22,928 bases of DNA from CAWIUB01 sp963839175 (GTDB taxonomy: Bacteria; Actinomycetota; Actinomycetes; Mycobacteriales; Jatrophihabitantaceae): the NCBI GenBank assembly GCA_963839175.1, contig CAWIUB010000006.1, positions 1 to 22,928 on the forward strand. The letters run 5' to 3'. Of the stretch, positions 1 to 8,277 are shown piece by piece; position 1 is the stretch's first letter; each line of letters starts with the position of its first letter. The notes beneath the pieces were generated by a model. It was not told the DNA's origin. It ran no database searches and was given only the letters and a program-made list of their open reading frames with translations. The position numbers and the translations under genes are program-made.

Positions 1-33
1 TTGGCCCGCGCGAATCTTGAGGCGAGCGCTCAT
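1..33 (-). CDS. possible 5' end of a minus-strand gene leaving the window
   Basis: An ATG at 33-31 opens a frame reading MSARLKIRAGQ to the window edge with no stop. A purine-rich GAGGAGGAGGAGG stretch lies upstream on the minus strand, but about 16 bases from the ATG, which is longer than usual. Only eleven codons are visible, so no family can be named and the call could be wrong. Confidence 0.2.
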   Translation of the reverse strand, partial: MSARLKIRAGQ

Positions 34-107
34 CTCTAGGTGGCTCGTGCCTCCTCCTCCTCGACACGCACCCGCACGGGGTGCTGCGGGCGGTGGGCTT
101 CACGCGG

Positions 108-581
108 TCACACCGTCTTGGGCACGTGGCCGTTCATGGTGTAGATGACCCGCATCATCTTGTGACCGAAGTCGGCGGTCGGGTCGAACATCAGCGGGCA
201 GCTGCCGTCGATGACGGTGATGCCGTGTTGCCGGCCGTACTCGGCTGCGGTGGGGTTCGCGCTCCCGCGGCCGGGGCCACGGTGCAGCCACACCTGCTTG
301 ATGCCGAGCCCGGCACACTCGCGGATCGTGGTTTCCGCGGTCTCAGGCCGGGTGCCGATGACAACCGTGTCGACACCGCCGGGGATGGATTTCAGGTCGT
401 GGAAGCACGGGTCGTTCTCGACCCGGTCGGCGTTCGGATTGACCGCGAACACCTGGTACCCGCGTTGCCGCAACCGCTGGTAGACGAGGTTGCTGCCATG
501 ACCCTTCGGGGTACGGGACACCCCCGTCACCGCAACCCGCTTGTGTGACAGGAACTGCTCTGCTGCCTGTTTCACGTTCAC
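108..581 (-). CDS. CoA-binding domain protein (YccU/CoA_binding_2 type)
   Basis: A 157-residue single-domain protein with the Rossmann-like CoA-binding fold. The N-terminal strand and glycine loop read VAVTGVSRTPKGHG (residues 16-29), followed by GYQVFAVNPNAD (about 41-52), then VDTVVIGTRPE and the family signature IKQVWLHRGPG. It ends in a second Rossmann-like segment, ITVIDGSCPLM. Length fits the stand-alone family related to the CoA-binding part of succinyl-CoA synthetase alpha; the ligand and role of such small proteins are mostly unproven. The start is GTG at 581-579, supported by an AGGAGGT ribosome site at 592-598. The upstream region to 906 holds no other gene but contains a DosR-like palindrome at 752-765, so hypoxic or dormancy control is possible (inference). 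The family is certain; the physiological role is not. Confidence 0.9.
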   Translation of the reverse strand: MNVKQAAEQFLSHKRVAVTGVSRTPKGHGSNLVYQRLRQRGYQVFAVNPNADRVENDPCFHDLKSIPGGVDTVVIGTRPETAETTIRECAGLGIKQVWLHRGPGRGSANPTAAEYGRQHGITVIDGSCPLMFDPTADFGHKMMRVIYTMNGHVPKTV

Positions 582-906
582 GATGGCTCAACCTCCTGAC
601 GAACGGTGAAGGCGACCGCCTTCACGGATCCGCTCTCAGAGGCCGCGTGTCCGGCGACGAGACGCGCGCACCGGTGCGGCCCCGGGAACGACTCGATCCC
701 TCGGCTGTGGTGTACAGGTGAAGCGCAACCGTCAACGTCCGCACGTCGATAGAGCCAAAAGTCCCGACCACCCGCGGCTCCTAGCGAGCGGTGGCGTCCG
801 TCCGAGGCAGAGGCGGATCACCCGACTCTCGTATGCGTCTCTATCCGTGGTCAGTCCGGCTCAGCGGCAGCCCGAGCGGCTACCTGTTGGTGTCCCGTCA
901 CACGGC
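582..906. other. gene-free interval upstream of the CoA-binding gene
   Basis: No credible coding frame is seen. Reading frames crossing here on the plus strand are antisense shadows of the DUF4389 gene that continue into the interval. The only notable element is the degenerate DosR-like palindrome at 752-765. The interval also contains the 3' flank of the DUF4389 gene. Confidence 0.6.
752..765. promoter_or_regulatory. DosR/DevR-like palindrome upstream of the CoA-binding gene
   Basis: The sequence GAGCCAAAAGTCCC matches the DosR core GGGACTWWAGTCCC at 11 of 14 positions; the right half-site AGTCCC is perfect. It lies about 170 bases upstream of the GTG start at 581. This is a manual match, so chance occurrence in GC-rich DNA cannot be excluded. 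Confidence 0.4.
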
Positions 907-2462
907 TCACCGGCTGGCCCGTACAACCGGAACGACGACGAGAGCCACCGCGGCGAGCAGCAGCACCCCGCCGATGGCGAACAGGATGACCGCGAGCCAA
1001 GCGAGGTCAGGGACGGTGGCGCCGGCGTCTGCGGTAACCGACATCCCGGCGGCGCCGTCCGGGTTCATCACCACGACCTCCCACTGACCGCTGACCGGAC
1101 GCCAGCTCAGCGTCTGGGTGCCCGGGCCGGAAGCCTGCACCGTCCAGATCGCCGCGTCGCCCGGAGCGGTCTGCGGTCTCCCGGCCCTGCCCGGCTCGTA
1201 GCGGGTGTCGCCGTTCGCCCAGTTCGTCACGACCTCATGGCCGACACCGGCCAGATAGCGGTCGACCGCCGCCTGCGACCCGACGCCGATGAAGACGCCG
1301 GCCGTTGGATCGGTGGCAGTCGCCCGGATTCGTACCGTGCCGAAGATATCCGCCGGGGTTACCCAGTCGGTCCCGGTACCCAGGTCGATGCCTCCGCTGG
1401 TGATGGCGTATGACGGCGTGGCGAACCTGTGGGTGTCGCTGGTCAGGAAGCCAGCCGAGTCACGTTGGCTATTCGTCGCCCACGTCGCAGCCCCGGCGCC
1501 GGCGAGCACGGCGAGCGCGATCAGTCCGAGCACGGACCCGATGACCAAGGACACCACCCGTCCGGCCGTCCACCCCCGGCGTCCGGTCGGCGGAGCGGGC
1601 GGTGGCTCGGCCGGCGACGCTGGCGGTGGCGCGGCCTGCGACGATGGAGGCGTCGTAGGCGGCGACGCGGGCGCTGTCTGCGGAGATGCGGGCTGCGTCG
1701 GTTCAGACCCAGGCGCCGGTTGCGGAGCCGGTGGCGTCTCGGCTCGGGCGACGGTGGGGCTAACCGGCCCGGTTGGTGGCAGCGGGACCGGCATCGTGCC
1801 GGCCGGCTCGGGGCCCGCCATGTCCAGCTTGAACGGCGGGTACTTGTCGGTCATCAATCCCGGGTAAGCGGCCACTCGCAGCGCCCACCGGTTCATGCCG
1901 AGGACGAAGTCGAAGATCCCACCCGGGTAGTGGCCGGTGAAGGCCAGCACGATCGCCGCTACCAGCTCGAGCAGCCCGATCAGACCACCTGGCGCGACGC
2001 CGAGGTTGTGGTTGGTGGACTGCCACGCCACCCAGCTGCCACCGCCCACGAACACCCCGACGAGGAGATAGTGCGGTATGGCCAGCAGCCACCACTTCAC
2101 CAGGACCAGCCCGCGGGACAAACGATCCGGGTACTCCACTCTCAAATGCGCCGGATAGTGCCGCACGTCGGCCGGTGTGAGCGGCGGGTACCGATCGGTG
2201 CCCAGTGCCCCACGGGTGTAGTAGGACACCCGCCAACTCCACCGCAGCACGCCCACGTTGAACTCGAAAAGTCCACGGGGATAGCGGCCGGTGAACAGGA
2301 TCGCGAAGAACGCAACGACGCTGGCGACCACGAACGCGATCCAGAGGAAGAACAGCACGATGTAATGCGGGATTGCGAGCAGCCACTTGACGAGCCACAT
2401 CCACCGGCTGATACCCGAGTCAAGCTCGCGTCCACCCGCGCGGGATACGTCGCGACAGACAT
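907..2462 (-). CDS. DUF4389 multi-pass membrane protein, one-base frameshift near its start
   Basis: The uninterrupted frame is 907-2400 (497 residues). It carries two DUF4389 units, each a hydrophobic pair around KWLLAIPHY with FTGRYPRGLFEF or FTGHYPGGIFDF and a RYPPLT/KYPPFKLD end (about residues 1-75 and 100-190). A Pro/Ala-rich linker (about 200-275), a transmembrane helix (about 280-310), an extracytoplasmic domain and a C-terminal helix follow. Family members usually begin before the first motif. Here a second frame from ATG 2462-2460, behind an AAGGAGG site, reads MSVATYPARVDASL and then slips: one missing G near 2421-2424 would join it as ASLDSGISRWMWLVKWLL. The true start is therefore probably 2462, and the break may be a sequencing error or an early inactivating lesion. 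Function is unknown; it is an envelope protein. A DosR-like site lies 59 bases upstream. Confidence 0.85.
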
Positions 2463-2520
2463 CAACCCACCCCCTCCTTCTCTTTGCACCAGGCTCCTCG
2501 GCAAGTCCGCTCCCGTGGAA

Positions 2521-2534
2521 GGGGCCAACGTCCC
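2521..2534. promoter_or_regulatory. DosR/DevR-like palindrome upstream of the DUF4389 gene
   Basis: GGGGCCAACGTCCC matches GGGACTWWAGTCCC at 11 of 14 positions and is itself a near-palindrome. It sits 59 bases upstream of the probable DUF4389 start at 2462, a plausible activator distance. No other gene lies between 2463 and 2808 except the SMR promoter at its far end. Confidence 0.45.
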
Positions 2535-2774
2535 GGGCAGCGGCTCAGCAGCAACTCCGTTTGCTAGCGGCTGTCGCGCCTCGGTGTCCAGCGGCGGCGT
2601 GCGACTCTACTCAAGACCTCAATTCCCGATGCGGCGACGAACCAACGTCTGTGCCGTCACGGTACGAGTTGGATGGCTGCGCGGCGCTGGGCGGGCGTTT
2701 CGGCGACATCCTCGTACGGCTTGAGCGCGCCGGCCTAGCCCCGGCTGTGGTAGGCAGGCCCGGTCCTACGGACA

Positions 2775-2802
2775 CTGGACGCCGCTCGCGGTCGGCGATA
2801 AT
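2775..2802 (+). promoter_or_regulatory. promoter giving a probable leaderless SMR transcript
   Basis: A GATAAT -10 hexamer at 2797-2802 ends six bases before the ATG at 2809. A weak -35, CTGGAC at 2775-2780, lies 16 bases further up. No Shine-Dalgarno is present between the -10 and the ATG. This geometry places the transcription start on or next to the A of the start codon, the arrangement typical of actinobacterial leaderless mRNAs. Confidence 0.5.
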
Positions 2803-2808
2803 AGCGTC

Positions 2809-3135
2809 ATGGCATGGTTCCTTCTCGTTGTGGCGGGCATGTTCGAAACTGGCTTCGCGGTGTTCCTCAAGCAGAGCCACGGCATCACCCGGATGTGGCC
2901 GACCGTCGGGTTCGCCGCCTGTGCCCTGATCAGTTTCGCGCTCCTCACGGTCGCATTGAAATCGCTCGAGGTCGGCCCAGCGTATGCCGCGTGGACCGGT
3001 CTCGGCGCGGCCGGCACCGCTGCCATCGGCATGCTGGTGCTCGGGGACAAGGTGACGGTGGTCAAGCTCGGGTCGATCGCGCTGATCTTGCTGGGCGTGA
3101 TCGGCTTGAACCTCTCCGGCGTTACGCCGCCCTAG
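2809..3135 (+). CDS. small multidrug resistance (SMR) transporter, SugE/Gdx-like
   Basis: A 108-residue, four-helix SMR protein of standard length. The membrane-embedded proton/substrate glutamate is Glu13 (AGMFETGF). The SugE/Gdx signature is present as KSLEVGPAYAAWTGLGA (residues 51-67), with Ser42 conserved, while the position that is usually Trp16 in Gdx proteins is Phe here. SMR proteins work as dual-topology dimers in the cytoplasmic membrane; the Gdx subgroup exports guanidinium and the SugE label covers quaternary ammonium export. The sequence favours the Gdx/SugE side over EmrE, but substrate is inferred. It is a single gene, divergent from DUF4389. No guanidine riboswitch was recognised, which fits the leaderless promoter. 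It is intact. Confidence 0.9.
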   Translation: MAWFLLVVAGMFETGFAVFLKQSHGITRMWPTVGFAACALISFALLTVALKSLEVGPAYAAWTGLGAAGTAAIGMLVLGDKVTVVKLGSIALILLGVIGLNLSGVTPP

Positions 3136-3251
3136 TCCGGGGCCTGCCGTTCCGCGCCTCCGCAGCCTCCAGTGATGGGCGTTGCCTCTGGCTGTGGTGC
3201 TTGCCGGGCGCTCAGATTGGGTGTGGTGGGCGCCCTCAGGGGGAGGTTGTC

Positions 3252-3507
3252 GTGCGTACAGCTCAGCCGGTGGCGCGGGCGATTGACGCCCGCAGCGGCG
3301 CGGCCGGAACACGAATCGACCTCGACGACGTGTGCCGCTACTACCGGGTCGGCGACACGACCGTCAAAGCGCTCGACCAGGTCAATTTGCACGTCGATGA
3401 GACGGCGTTCGTGGTGGTGCTGGGGACGAGCGGGTCGGGCAAGACGACGCTGCTAAACGTTACCGGTGCGCTTGATTCGCCGGCCGCGGGAACGATCCGG
3501 CTGGCGG
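3252..3507 (+). pseudogene. 5' fragment of an ABC transporter ATPase
   Basis: The gene starts at GTG 3252 behind a GGGGGAGG site at 3239-3246. It encodes about 85 residues of an ATP-binding subunit of the LolD/MacB type: IDLDDVCRYYRVGDTTVKAL, then VVVLGTSGSGKTTLLNVTGAL containing the Walker A motif, then AAGTIRLAG. The alignment to the family stops there, before the Q-loop, signature and Walker B motifs. The same reading frame stays open beyond about 3507, but the sequence is then antisense to a relaxase remnant. The ATPase is therefore truncated by recombination, not a frameshift, and cannot hydrolyse ATP. No permease partner is present in the window. Confidence 0.8.
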
Positions 3508-4560
3508 GCATCTTCGCCTGCTCGGGCAGTGGGGCCGTCGGCGTGCCAGCGGGCGAGTTGCTCGATGTGCGCTTCCTCGTCCGCGCGGCGTGGCTGTTCG
3601 GCAGGCGGGCTTCGAGCTCGGCGAGCGCACATTGGGCGCGGGTGACGCTGTCGGCGGTCTCGCCGCCGGTGGGAACTGTCGTCCAGTCATCCTCGGCCCT
3701 CGGCGGCCGCTGGCCCAGCGGTGGCGTGTTCGCGCACGTCGGCGACAACGGTTTCGGCGGCGTCGATCGACGGCTGGAGCTCCACGGCGGAGATGTCCGC
3801 CTCACGCTGCTCAACGACGTCAGCGAGCTCGACCTCGTCGGTGATCTCGCGGTGCACGTCCTCGACAACCTGACCGGCACGACTACCGCCGACCAGTGGC
3901 TCGACGCGCATCGCGCTGAGCGGGGCCGATGCCGCGGGCGGCGAGTTCGCCGCGGGCGCGTTGTTCGGCGGCGCGGGTGGCGGCGGTGTGGGCGTACCAA
4001 CGGGCGCGGATCTCATCGGCGCGTTAAAGTTGGGCGGCCTGCTGGCCGAGCACGTCGGCGGCTGCGCGCATCGCCGAGTCTCGACTCGTGATCGCCTCGC
4101 GCAGCGCCTGTTCCGGGTCGTGGCCAGCGATCTCGCCCTGCCGCAACACGCGAGACAGGCTGACGGTGTCGCCGGCAAGCGCGGTCCGCTTCGCGGAAGC
4201 GAGCGCGTCGTGGTCGACGAGCTGGTCGAGCATGGTCGCGGTGCGGCCCGCGCTGGCTCGTTCGGCGACGTCGGCGAAGCGTTCGGCGATCGTGCGCAGC
4301 GACTCGGCTTCGGCCTGGTTATGTTCGGCTTCGATGATGGCGGCGAGGTTGGGTTCGGCGCGTTAGGCGCTGCGGGCGAGCACAGCGGGGGGGTCTTGGC
4401 GGGTGGTTTCGTTGACGATCCCGGTCGGGGCGTCCTCTGGGATGGACTGGGTGACGACGTAGGTGGTGTTCGCGGCGCGGCCCTAGCCCATGCCGACACA
4501 CAAGGCGGCGGGGCTAGTGCCCGACTGAATGCCGTCATCACCCGCGGCGAACGTGGGAAC
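3508..4560 (-). pseudogene. decayed MobF/TrwC-type conjugative relaxase-helicase (C-terminal third)
   Basis: Minus-strand frames read in order form the C-terminal part of an actinobacterial TraA/TrwC relaxase. From 4560: TSPAALCVGMG-stop-GRAANTTYVVTQ, matching the helicase motif usually read as YVGMTRGR-ANT. Then IPEDAPTGIVNETTRQDP; after a shift, LRTIAERFADVAERASAGRT and MLDQLVDHDALASAKRTALA. Then an in-frame TAA at 4024-4026 and RADEIRARWYAHTAATRA continuing in the same frame. After another shift, EDVHREITDEVELADVVEQ; then GGETADSVTRAQCALAELEA; and finally EEAHIEQLARWHADG near 3550. At least three frameshifts and two stops are present, so it is non-functional. The relaxase nuclease domain and most of the helicase are missing. 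It is a scar of an integrated plasmid or conjugative element. Confidence 0.8.
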
Positions 4561-4596
4561 TCCGATATGCCGCCACGGGCATACGGGTCAGCCGGA

Positions 4597-4857
4597 TCAA
4601 GCCTCCGCGTCGCGCTCCATTGCGGCCAGCCGTGTGTAGTAGTCCGGGATCTCATGAAGGTGAGCTAGGGCGATCCTGCCAGTGACTAGCTCGTCATCAT
4701 GGGTGACATCCGTGGCTGGGTTGATGCTGCCATGCTCAAGCTCGACGGCGAGCCCTATCCGGAACTGTTCGAGGTCGACCTCGCCGAGCGTCCAATCGAT
4801 GCCGATTCTCTCGCCTATGATTTGGGCCTCTTGCTGCGAGAATTGTCTGCTGCTCAC
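4597..4857 (-). CDS. DUF5661 family small protein
   Basis: An 86-residue protein starting at GTG 4857-4855, preceded by GGAGGGAGG at good spacing; longer upstream versions of this frame are out of family. It contains AQIIGERIGIDW (residues 11-22), VDLEQFRIGLAVELEHG (about 27-43), the DVTHDDELVTGRIALAHL segment (about 50-67) and a PDYYTRLAAME end. I recognise this as the DUF5661 family, which occurs widely but has no established function. It sits just upstream of the relaxase remnant on the same strand and is undamaged, so it may be cargo of the former element or an older resident. Confidence 0.8.
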   Translation of the reverse strand: MSSRQFSQQEAQIIGERIGIDWTLGEVDLEQFRIGLAVELEHGSINPATDVTHDDELVTGRIALAHLHEIPDYYTRLAAMERDAEA

Positions 4858-5100
4858 TCGGATACCTCCCTCCACCGCAACGACAAGGGAACACCTGCAC
4901 GCTCGCCACGCTAGCCGACGGCGTGCCCAGAGCCGAAGTGACCAGCCACAACGCACCCCTGTGTCGTCGGTGCGCGAAGATGCCGATGGTCGGGTGTCTC
5001 GCTGGCCGTTCGGGTCACTTGGCCATCCGCACGACAGCGAACTCAGCTCGCGATCGACGCGGAGCGTGCCGTCAAAGGGCATGCTCGCGGCTTTGCCGAT
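4858..5100. other. intergenic stretch between the DUF5661 gene and the IstB remnant
   Basis: Nothing recognisable is encoded. It must hold the promoter of the minus-strand DUF5661 gene, but I see no confident -10/-35 pair. Confidence 0.4.
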
Positions 5101-5205
5101 CGTGCGTCAAGCGAAGGAAGCCGATAAGATGCGTGCGGCGCCTTGCTGTCCCGACGGTGGAGATCATCAACGGCGACTTGACGCTGGGCACGGAACGAGG
5201 ACGGG

Positions 5206-5355
5206 CGCTTAGCCGAGATGTGCCGCCTCACCCACGTGGACTTGCTGATCATCGACGACTTCGCCCTGCAGGCGATGGACCACACCGAGACCGCGGACTT
5301 CTACGAACTGACCGTGGAAGGCCACCAGAATGCCTCCACGATCGTCACCTCAAAC
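5206..5355 (+). pseudogene. IstB (IS21-family helper ATPase) fragment
   Basis: The frame reads LAEMCRLTHVDLLIIDDFAL, then QAMDHTETADFYELTVEGHQ and NASTIVTSNR. This is the Walker B (LLIIDDFA) to sensor region of IstB, the DNA-binding ATPase that assists the IS21 transposase. The Walker A part is missing or scrambled: an in-frame TGA occurs at 5179-5181, and further matches may extend in another frame to about 5120. After TSNR the frame runs into unrelated sequence belonging to the GNAT fragment. No IstA or terminal inverted repeats are found, so this is a dead relic. Confidence 0.75.
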
Positions 5356-5635
5356 CGAGTCCGCCGGTGTGGCCGAGGTCGCCGTCGTGGTCCACCCAGC
5401 CTGGCGCAGTGTCGGGCTGGCCACCGAGCTGATCAAGTTGCTGGCCCGGCGGGCGCTTGAATGCGGCGTGACCGAGTTCACTGCGACTTTCCTCGCGGAG
5501 AACCGTCCGGTGGCCGAGCTGGCGCACGAGGGCCATGCCCGGGTCGCGATCAACCAAGGGGTGGCCGTGCTGCAGGCACGACTCACCGCGGGCGGCGCCG
5601 GCACCGACGGGCCCGGCGGCGCCGATCAACGATAG
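5352..5635 (+). pseudogene. C-terminal fragment of a GNAT N-acetyltransferase
   Basis: From about 5352 the frame reads GVAEVAVVVHPAWRSVGLAT followed by ELIKLLARRALECGVTEFTA and continues to TAG at 5633-5635. The VVVHPAWRSVGLATEL segment is the beta4-alpha3 acetyl-CoA pyrophosphate-binding motif of GNAT enzymes, and EFTATFLAENRPV is the following strand and helix. The N-terminal half of the domain is absent and is replaced by the IstB relic in a different frame. It lacks its own start region and is probably not functional. The acceptor substrate is unknown. Confidence 0.65.
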
Positions 5636-7409
5636 AGCTCCTCGATCTTGTCGGCGAACTCGCGCGCGACGATGTCGCGCCTGAGCTTCAGGGTCGGGGT
5701 CAGCTGGCCACTGGACTCGAGGAAGTCGACGCCGAGGATCGCGAAGCGGCGGATCGACTCGGCCTGCGACACGGCCTCGTTGGCGGCGTCCACCGCGGCC
5801 TGCACCTCACTGATCAGATCGGGGTCGTCGCTGAGGTCGGGGAGCTCGGCGCTCACCGGCTTGCCGTGCTCTGCCTTCCACTCGGCGAGCATCTCGGCGT
5901 CGAGGGTGAGAAGGCAGGAAATGTAGGGAGTCGGTCGCCGACGACCATGCACCGGCTGACGAGCCAGTGGGCACGCAGCCGGTCTTCGAGCACAGTGGGC
6001 GCGATGTTCTTGCCGCCCGCGGTGACGATCAGCTCCTTCTTGCACCCGGTGATCGTGACGAAACCGTCCGCGTCGATCTGGCCGATGTCGCCGGTGTGCA
6101 GCCAGCCGTCCCCGTCGATGGCCTCCTTGGTGGCTACCTCGTCTTGCCAGTAGCCGCCGAAACGAACGCGCCCTCACCAGGATCTCGCCGTCGGCAGCGA
6201 TGCGAACGGTACAACCCGGAATCGGCCGACCGACGCTGCCGATCCGCTGGCGCGCCGGCAGGTTCAGCGTCGCGCCAGTCGTGCTCTCGGAAAGGCCGTA
6301 GCCCTCCAGGACGGTCACCCCCAAAGTGGCCGAGGCGAGCCCCCAGCGGCGCCCCGCCGCTGACCGACCACCGAACCTTCCCGCCCAGGGCGACACGCAG
6401 CCGGGTGTACACGAGCCGGTCGAGCAGCGCGTGCTGCGGGCGCAGCAGCGGCGTTGGTGAGTCGTCATCGAGGGCCTTGCTCCATCGGACCGCGACGCGT
6501 TCGGCAAGGTCGAAGGCCCGGCCGCTCACCGCGCTGCTGGAGTGAGCCTGGCGTTGGGCGCTGTTGTAGAGCTTCTCGAAGACCCGCGGCACGGCGAGGA
6601 CGAGTGTCGGGCGGAAGCTCAGCAGGTCGCGGGCGAGTTGCTTGCTGTCCGGGGTGTAGCCGATGTGAACCCGCGCGTGCACGCAGCTGAGCTGGATGAT
6701 GCGCGCGAGGCTGTGCGCCAGCGGCGGGAACAGCAGCGTCGAGGACTGTTCGTTGAAGATCTGCGGTATCCCGGGCGCCGCCGTCACATTCGTGTAGACG
6801 GCAACGAGATTGCCGTGCGTGATGAGGCAGCCCTTCGGCCGGCCGGTCGTCCCGGAGGTGTAGATGATCGTCGCTGCCGACGCGCCGCGCAGCAGCGCCC
6901 GGCGGCCAGCTGCTCGCCGGGAACGTCTCGGCCTCGCGCCGCGAGCTTCGCGAGATCGCCCGCCTGGATGCTCCACACCTCGCGCACCGTGGGCGTGCGC
7001 CCGAGGACCTGGTCGACGACCGCGGCGTGCCGCGGCGTCTCGACGAATGCGGCGATCGCTCCCGAGTCGCCGAGAGTCCACTCGACCTGCTCGGCCGACG
7101 ACGTCTCGTAGATCTGCACCGTCACCGCTGCGGCCGCCCAGATGGCACAGTCGCACAGCGCCCACTCGACGTGGTTGCGCGACATCAGCGCGACCCTGTC
7201 ACCCGAGGAGACACCCGAAGCGATCAGCCCGTTCGCGAGCTCGCCGACCTTGGTCGCGAACTCTCCGTAGGTCATCGGCAGCCACCGCCGTCGCCGCGGA
7301 TGCTGAACCCTACGGCGCCGGGATACCTACTGGCATGCCCGAACAGGTCGTCCAGCGTGGTCTCGTCACCGACCTGGATGGCTAGAGCTGATACCGCGCA
7401 TTCGTCCAT
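5626..7409 (-). pseudogene. long-chain acyl-CoA ligase (FadD15-like), multiply frameshifted
   Basis: All parts of an AMP-forming long-chain acyl-CoA synthetase are present, in order but in changing frames. The N-terminus from ATG 7409-7407 reads AIQVGDETTLDDLFGHASRY; then WLPMTYGEFATKVGELANGL. The P-loop core YTSGTTGRPKG is near 6830-6860. Then LLFPPLAHSLARI, VRWSVSGGAPLGA, VLEGYGLSESTTGATL, FGGYWQDE and WLHTGDIG in a third frame, and the C-terminal lysine region TPTLKLRRDIVAREF ending at 5626. Breaks are near 7285, 6900, 6340, 6170 and 5926; the last is a GGG run one base short. The enzyme would activate fatty acids to acyl-CoA. It lies 25 bases downstream of the SPFH gene, probably one transcript. 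It may be true decay or an artefact of poor base calls; gene order within the protein is fully preserved. Confidence 0.85.
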
Positions 7410-7433
7410 CTCGCCGTACTTCCGCGAGCCGGT

Positions 7434-8277
7434 TCAGGGGGCGCCGTTCGGGGCGGGGCTGGGGATCAGGCGGGTGACCTCGGCTGGCACCGCACGGGGT
7501 GTTGCGGCTGCCGTCTCCCGGGCGAGGAATGAGCCGAGTTCGCCGATGGTGCTCATCAGCGGGGCGGGGAACACGACGGTGGTGTTCTTGTCCACGCCGA
7601 TCTCGACCAGGCTCTGCAGGTTGCGCAGCTGCAGCGCCAGCGGGTGGGCCATCATGGTGTCCGACGCGTCCCCGAGCGCAGCCGCGGCCAGCGACTCACC
7701 CTCCGCGTTGATGATCTTCGCGCGCTTCTCCCGCTCGGCCTCGGCCTGCCGGGCCATCGCCCGTTTCATGCTGTCCGGGAAGCTGGATGTCCTTGAGCTC
7801 CACCAGGGTCACCTCCACGCCCCAGTCCACCGTCGTCACGTCCAGAATCTGTCTGATGTCGCCGTTGATCCGGTCGGTCTCCGACAGCGTTTCGTCCAGG
7901 GTGTGCTGACCGACGACCTTGCGCAGCGTGGTCTGCGCGATCTGATCGATCGCCGCCCGGACGTTCTCGATCGCGACGACCGACTTCACCGCATCCACCA
8001 CCCGGAAGTAGGCGACCGCCGACACGTCGACGCTGACGTTGTCCCGGGTGATGATGCCCTGCGACTGGATGGGCATGGTGACGATCCGCAGCGACACCCG
8101 GTGCAGCACGTCAACGATCGGGATGATGAACCGCAAACCCGGTGCCCGTGCTCCGGCGAGCCGGCCGAACCGGAACAGCACCCCGCGCTCGTACTGCTTG
8201 ACGACCCGGATCGCCAGCGCCAGCACCACCAGGGCCAGCAGGACGACGATGCCCAGGACGGTGATCAGAACGTTCAT
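7434..8277 (-). CDS. SPFH/band-7 (slipin/stomatin-like) membrane protein, one-base frameshift
   Basis: The first frame (8277-7777) opens with a membrane helix (about residues 3-25), then VVKQYERGVLFRFGRLAGAR, PGLRFIIPIVDVLHRVSLR and DNVSVDVSAVAYFRV, the core of the SPFH domain. It runs up to VELKDIQLP. A second frame continues with MKRAMARQAEAEREKRAKII, a coiled-coil segment ending PAPLMSTIGELGSFL, to the stop at 7434. One extra base in the GGG run at 7777-7779 separates them; without it the join reads LPDSMKRAMARQ, as in normal slipins, giving about 280 residues, the usual length. Slipins form oligomeric membrane scaffolds and often pair with an NfeD protease, absent here. The start ATG 8277-8275 has GGAG upstream. 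Confidence 0.88.

Noticed and set aside
718..2724. Long plus-strand frames opposite the DUF4389 gene
   Set aside because: They are antisense to a well-recognised membrane protein and are Arg/Gly-rich, as expected from GC-rich shadow frames.
2700..2808. Guanidine riboswitch upstream of the SMR gene
   Set aside because: I looked for mini-ykkC (two ACGR-loop hairpins) and ykkC-III patterns and found neither. The -10 box adjoining the ATG leaves no leader RNA.
3687..4668. Long continuous frames on both strands across the relaxase relic
   Set aside because: They read Pro/Arg/Ser-rich or Gly-rich low-complexity protein; the family matches occur in other, broken frames.
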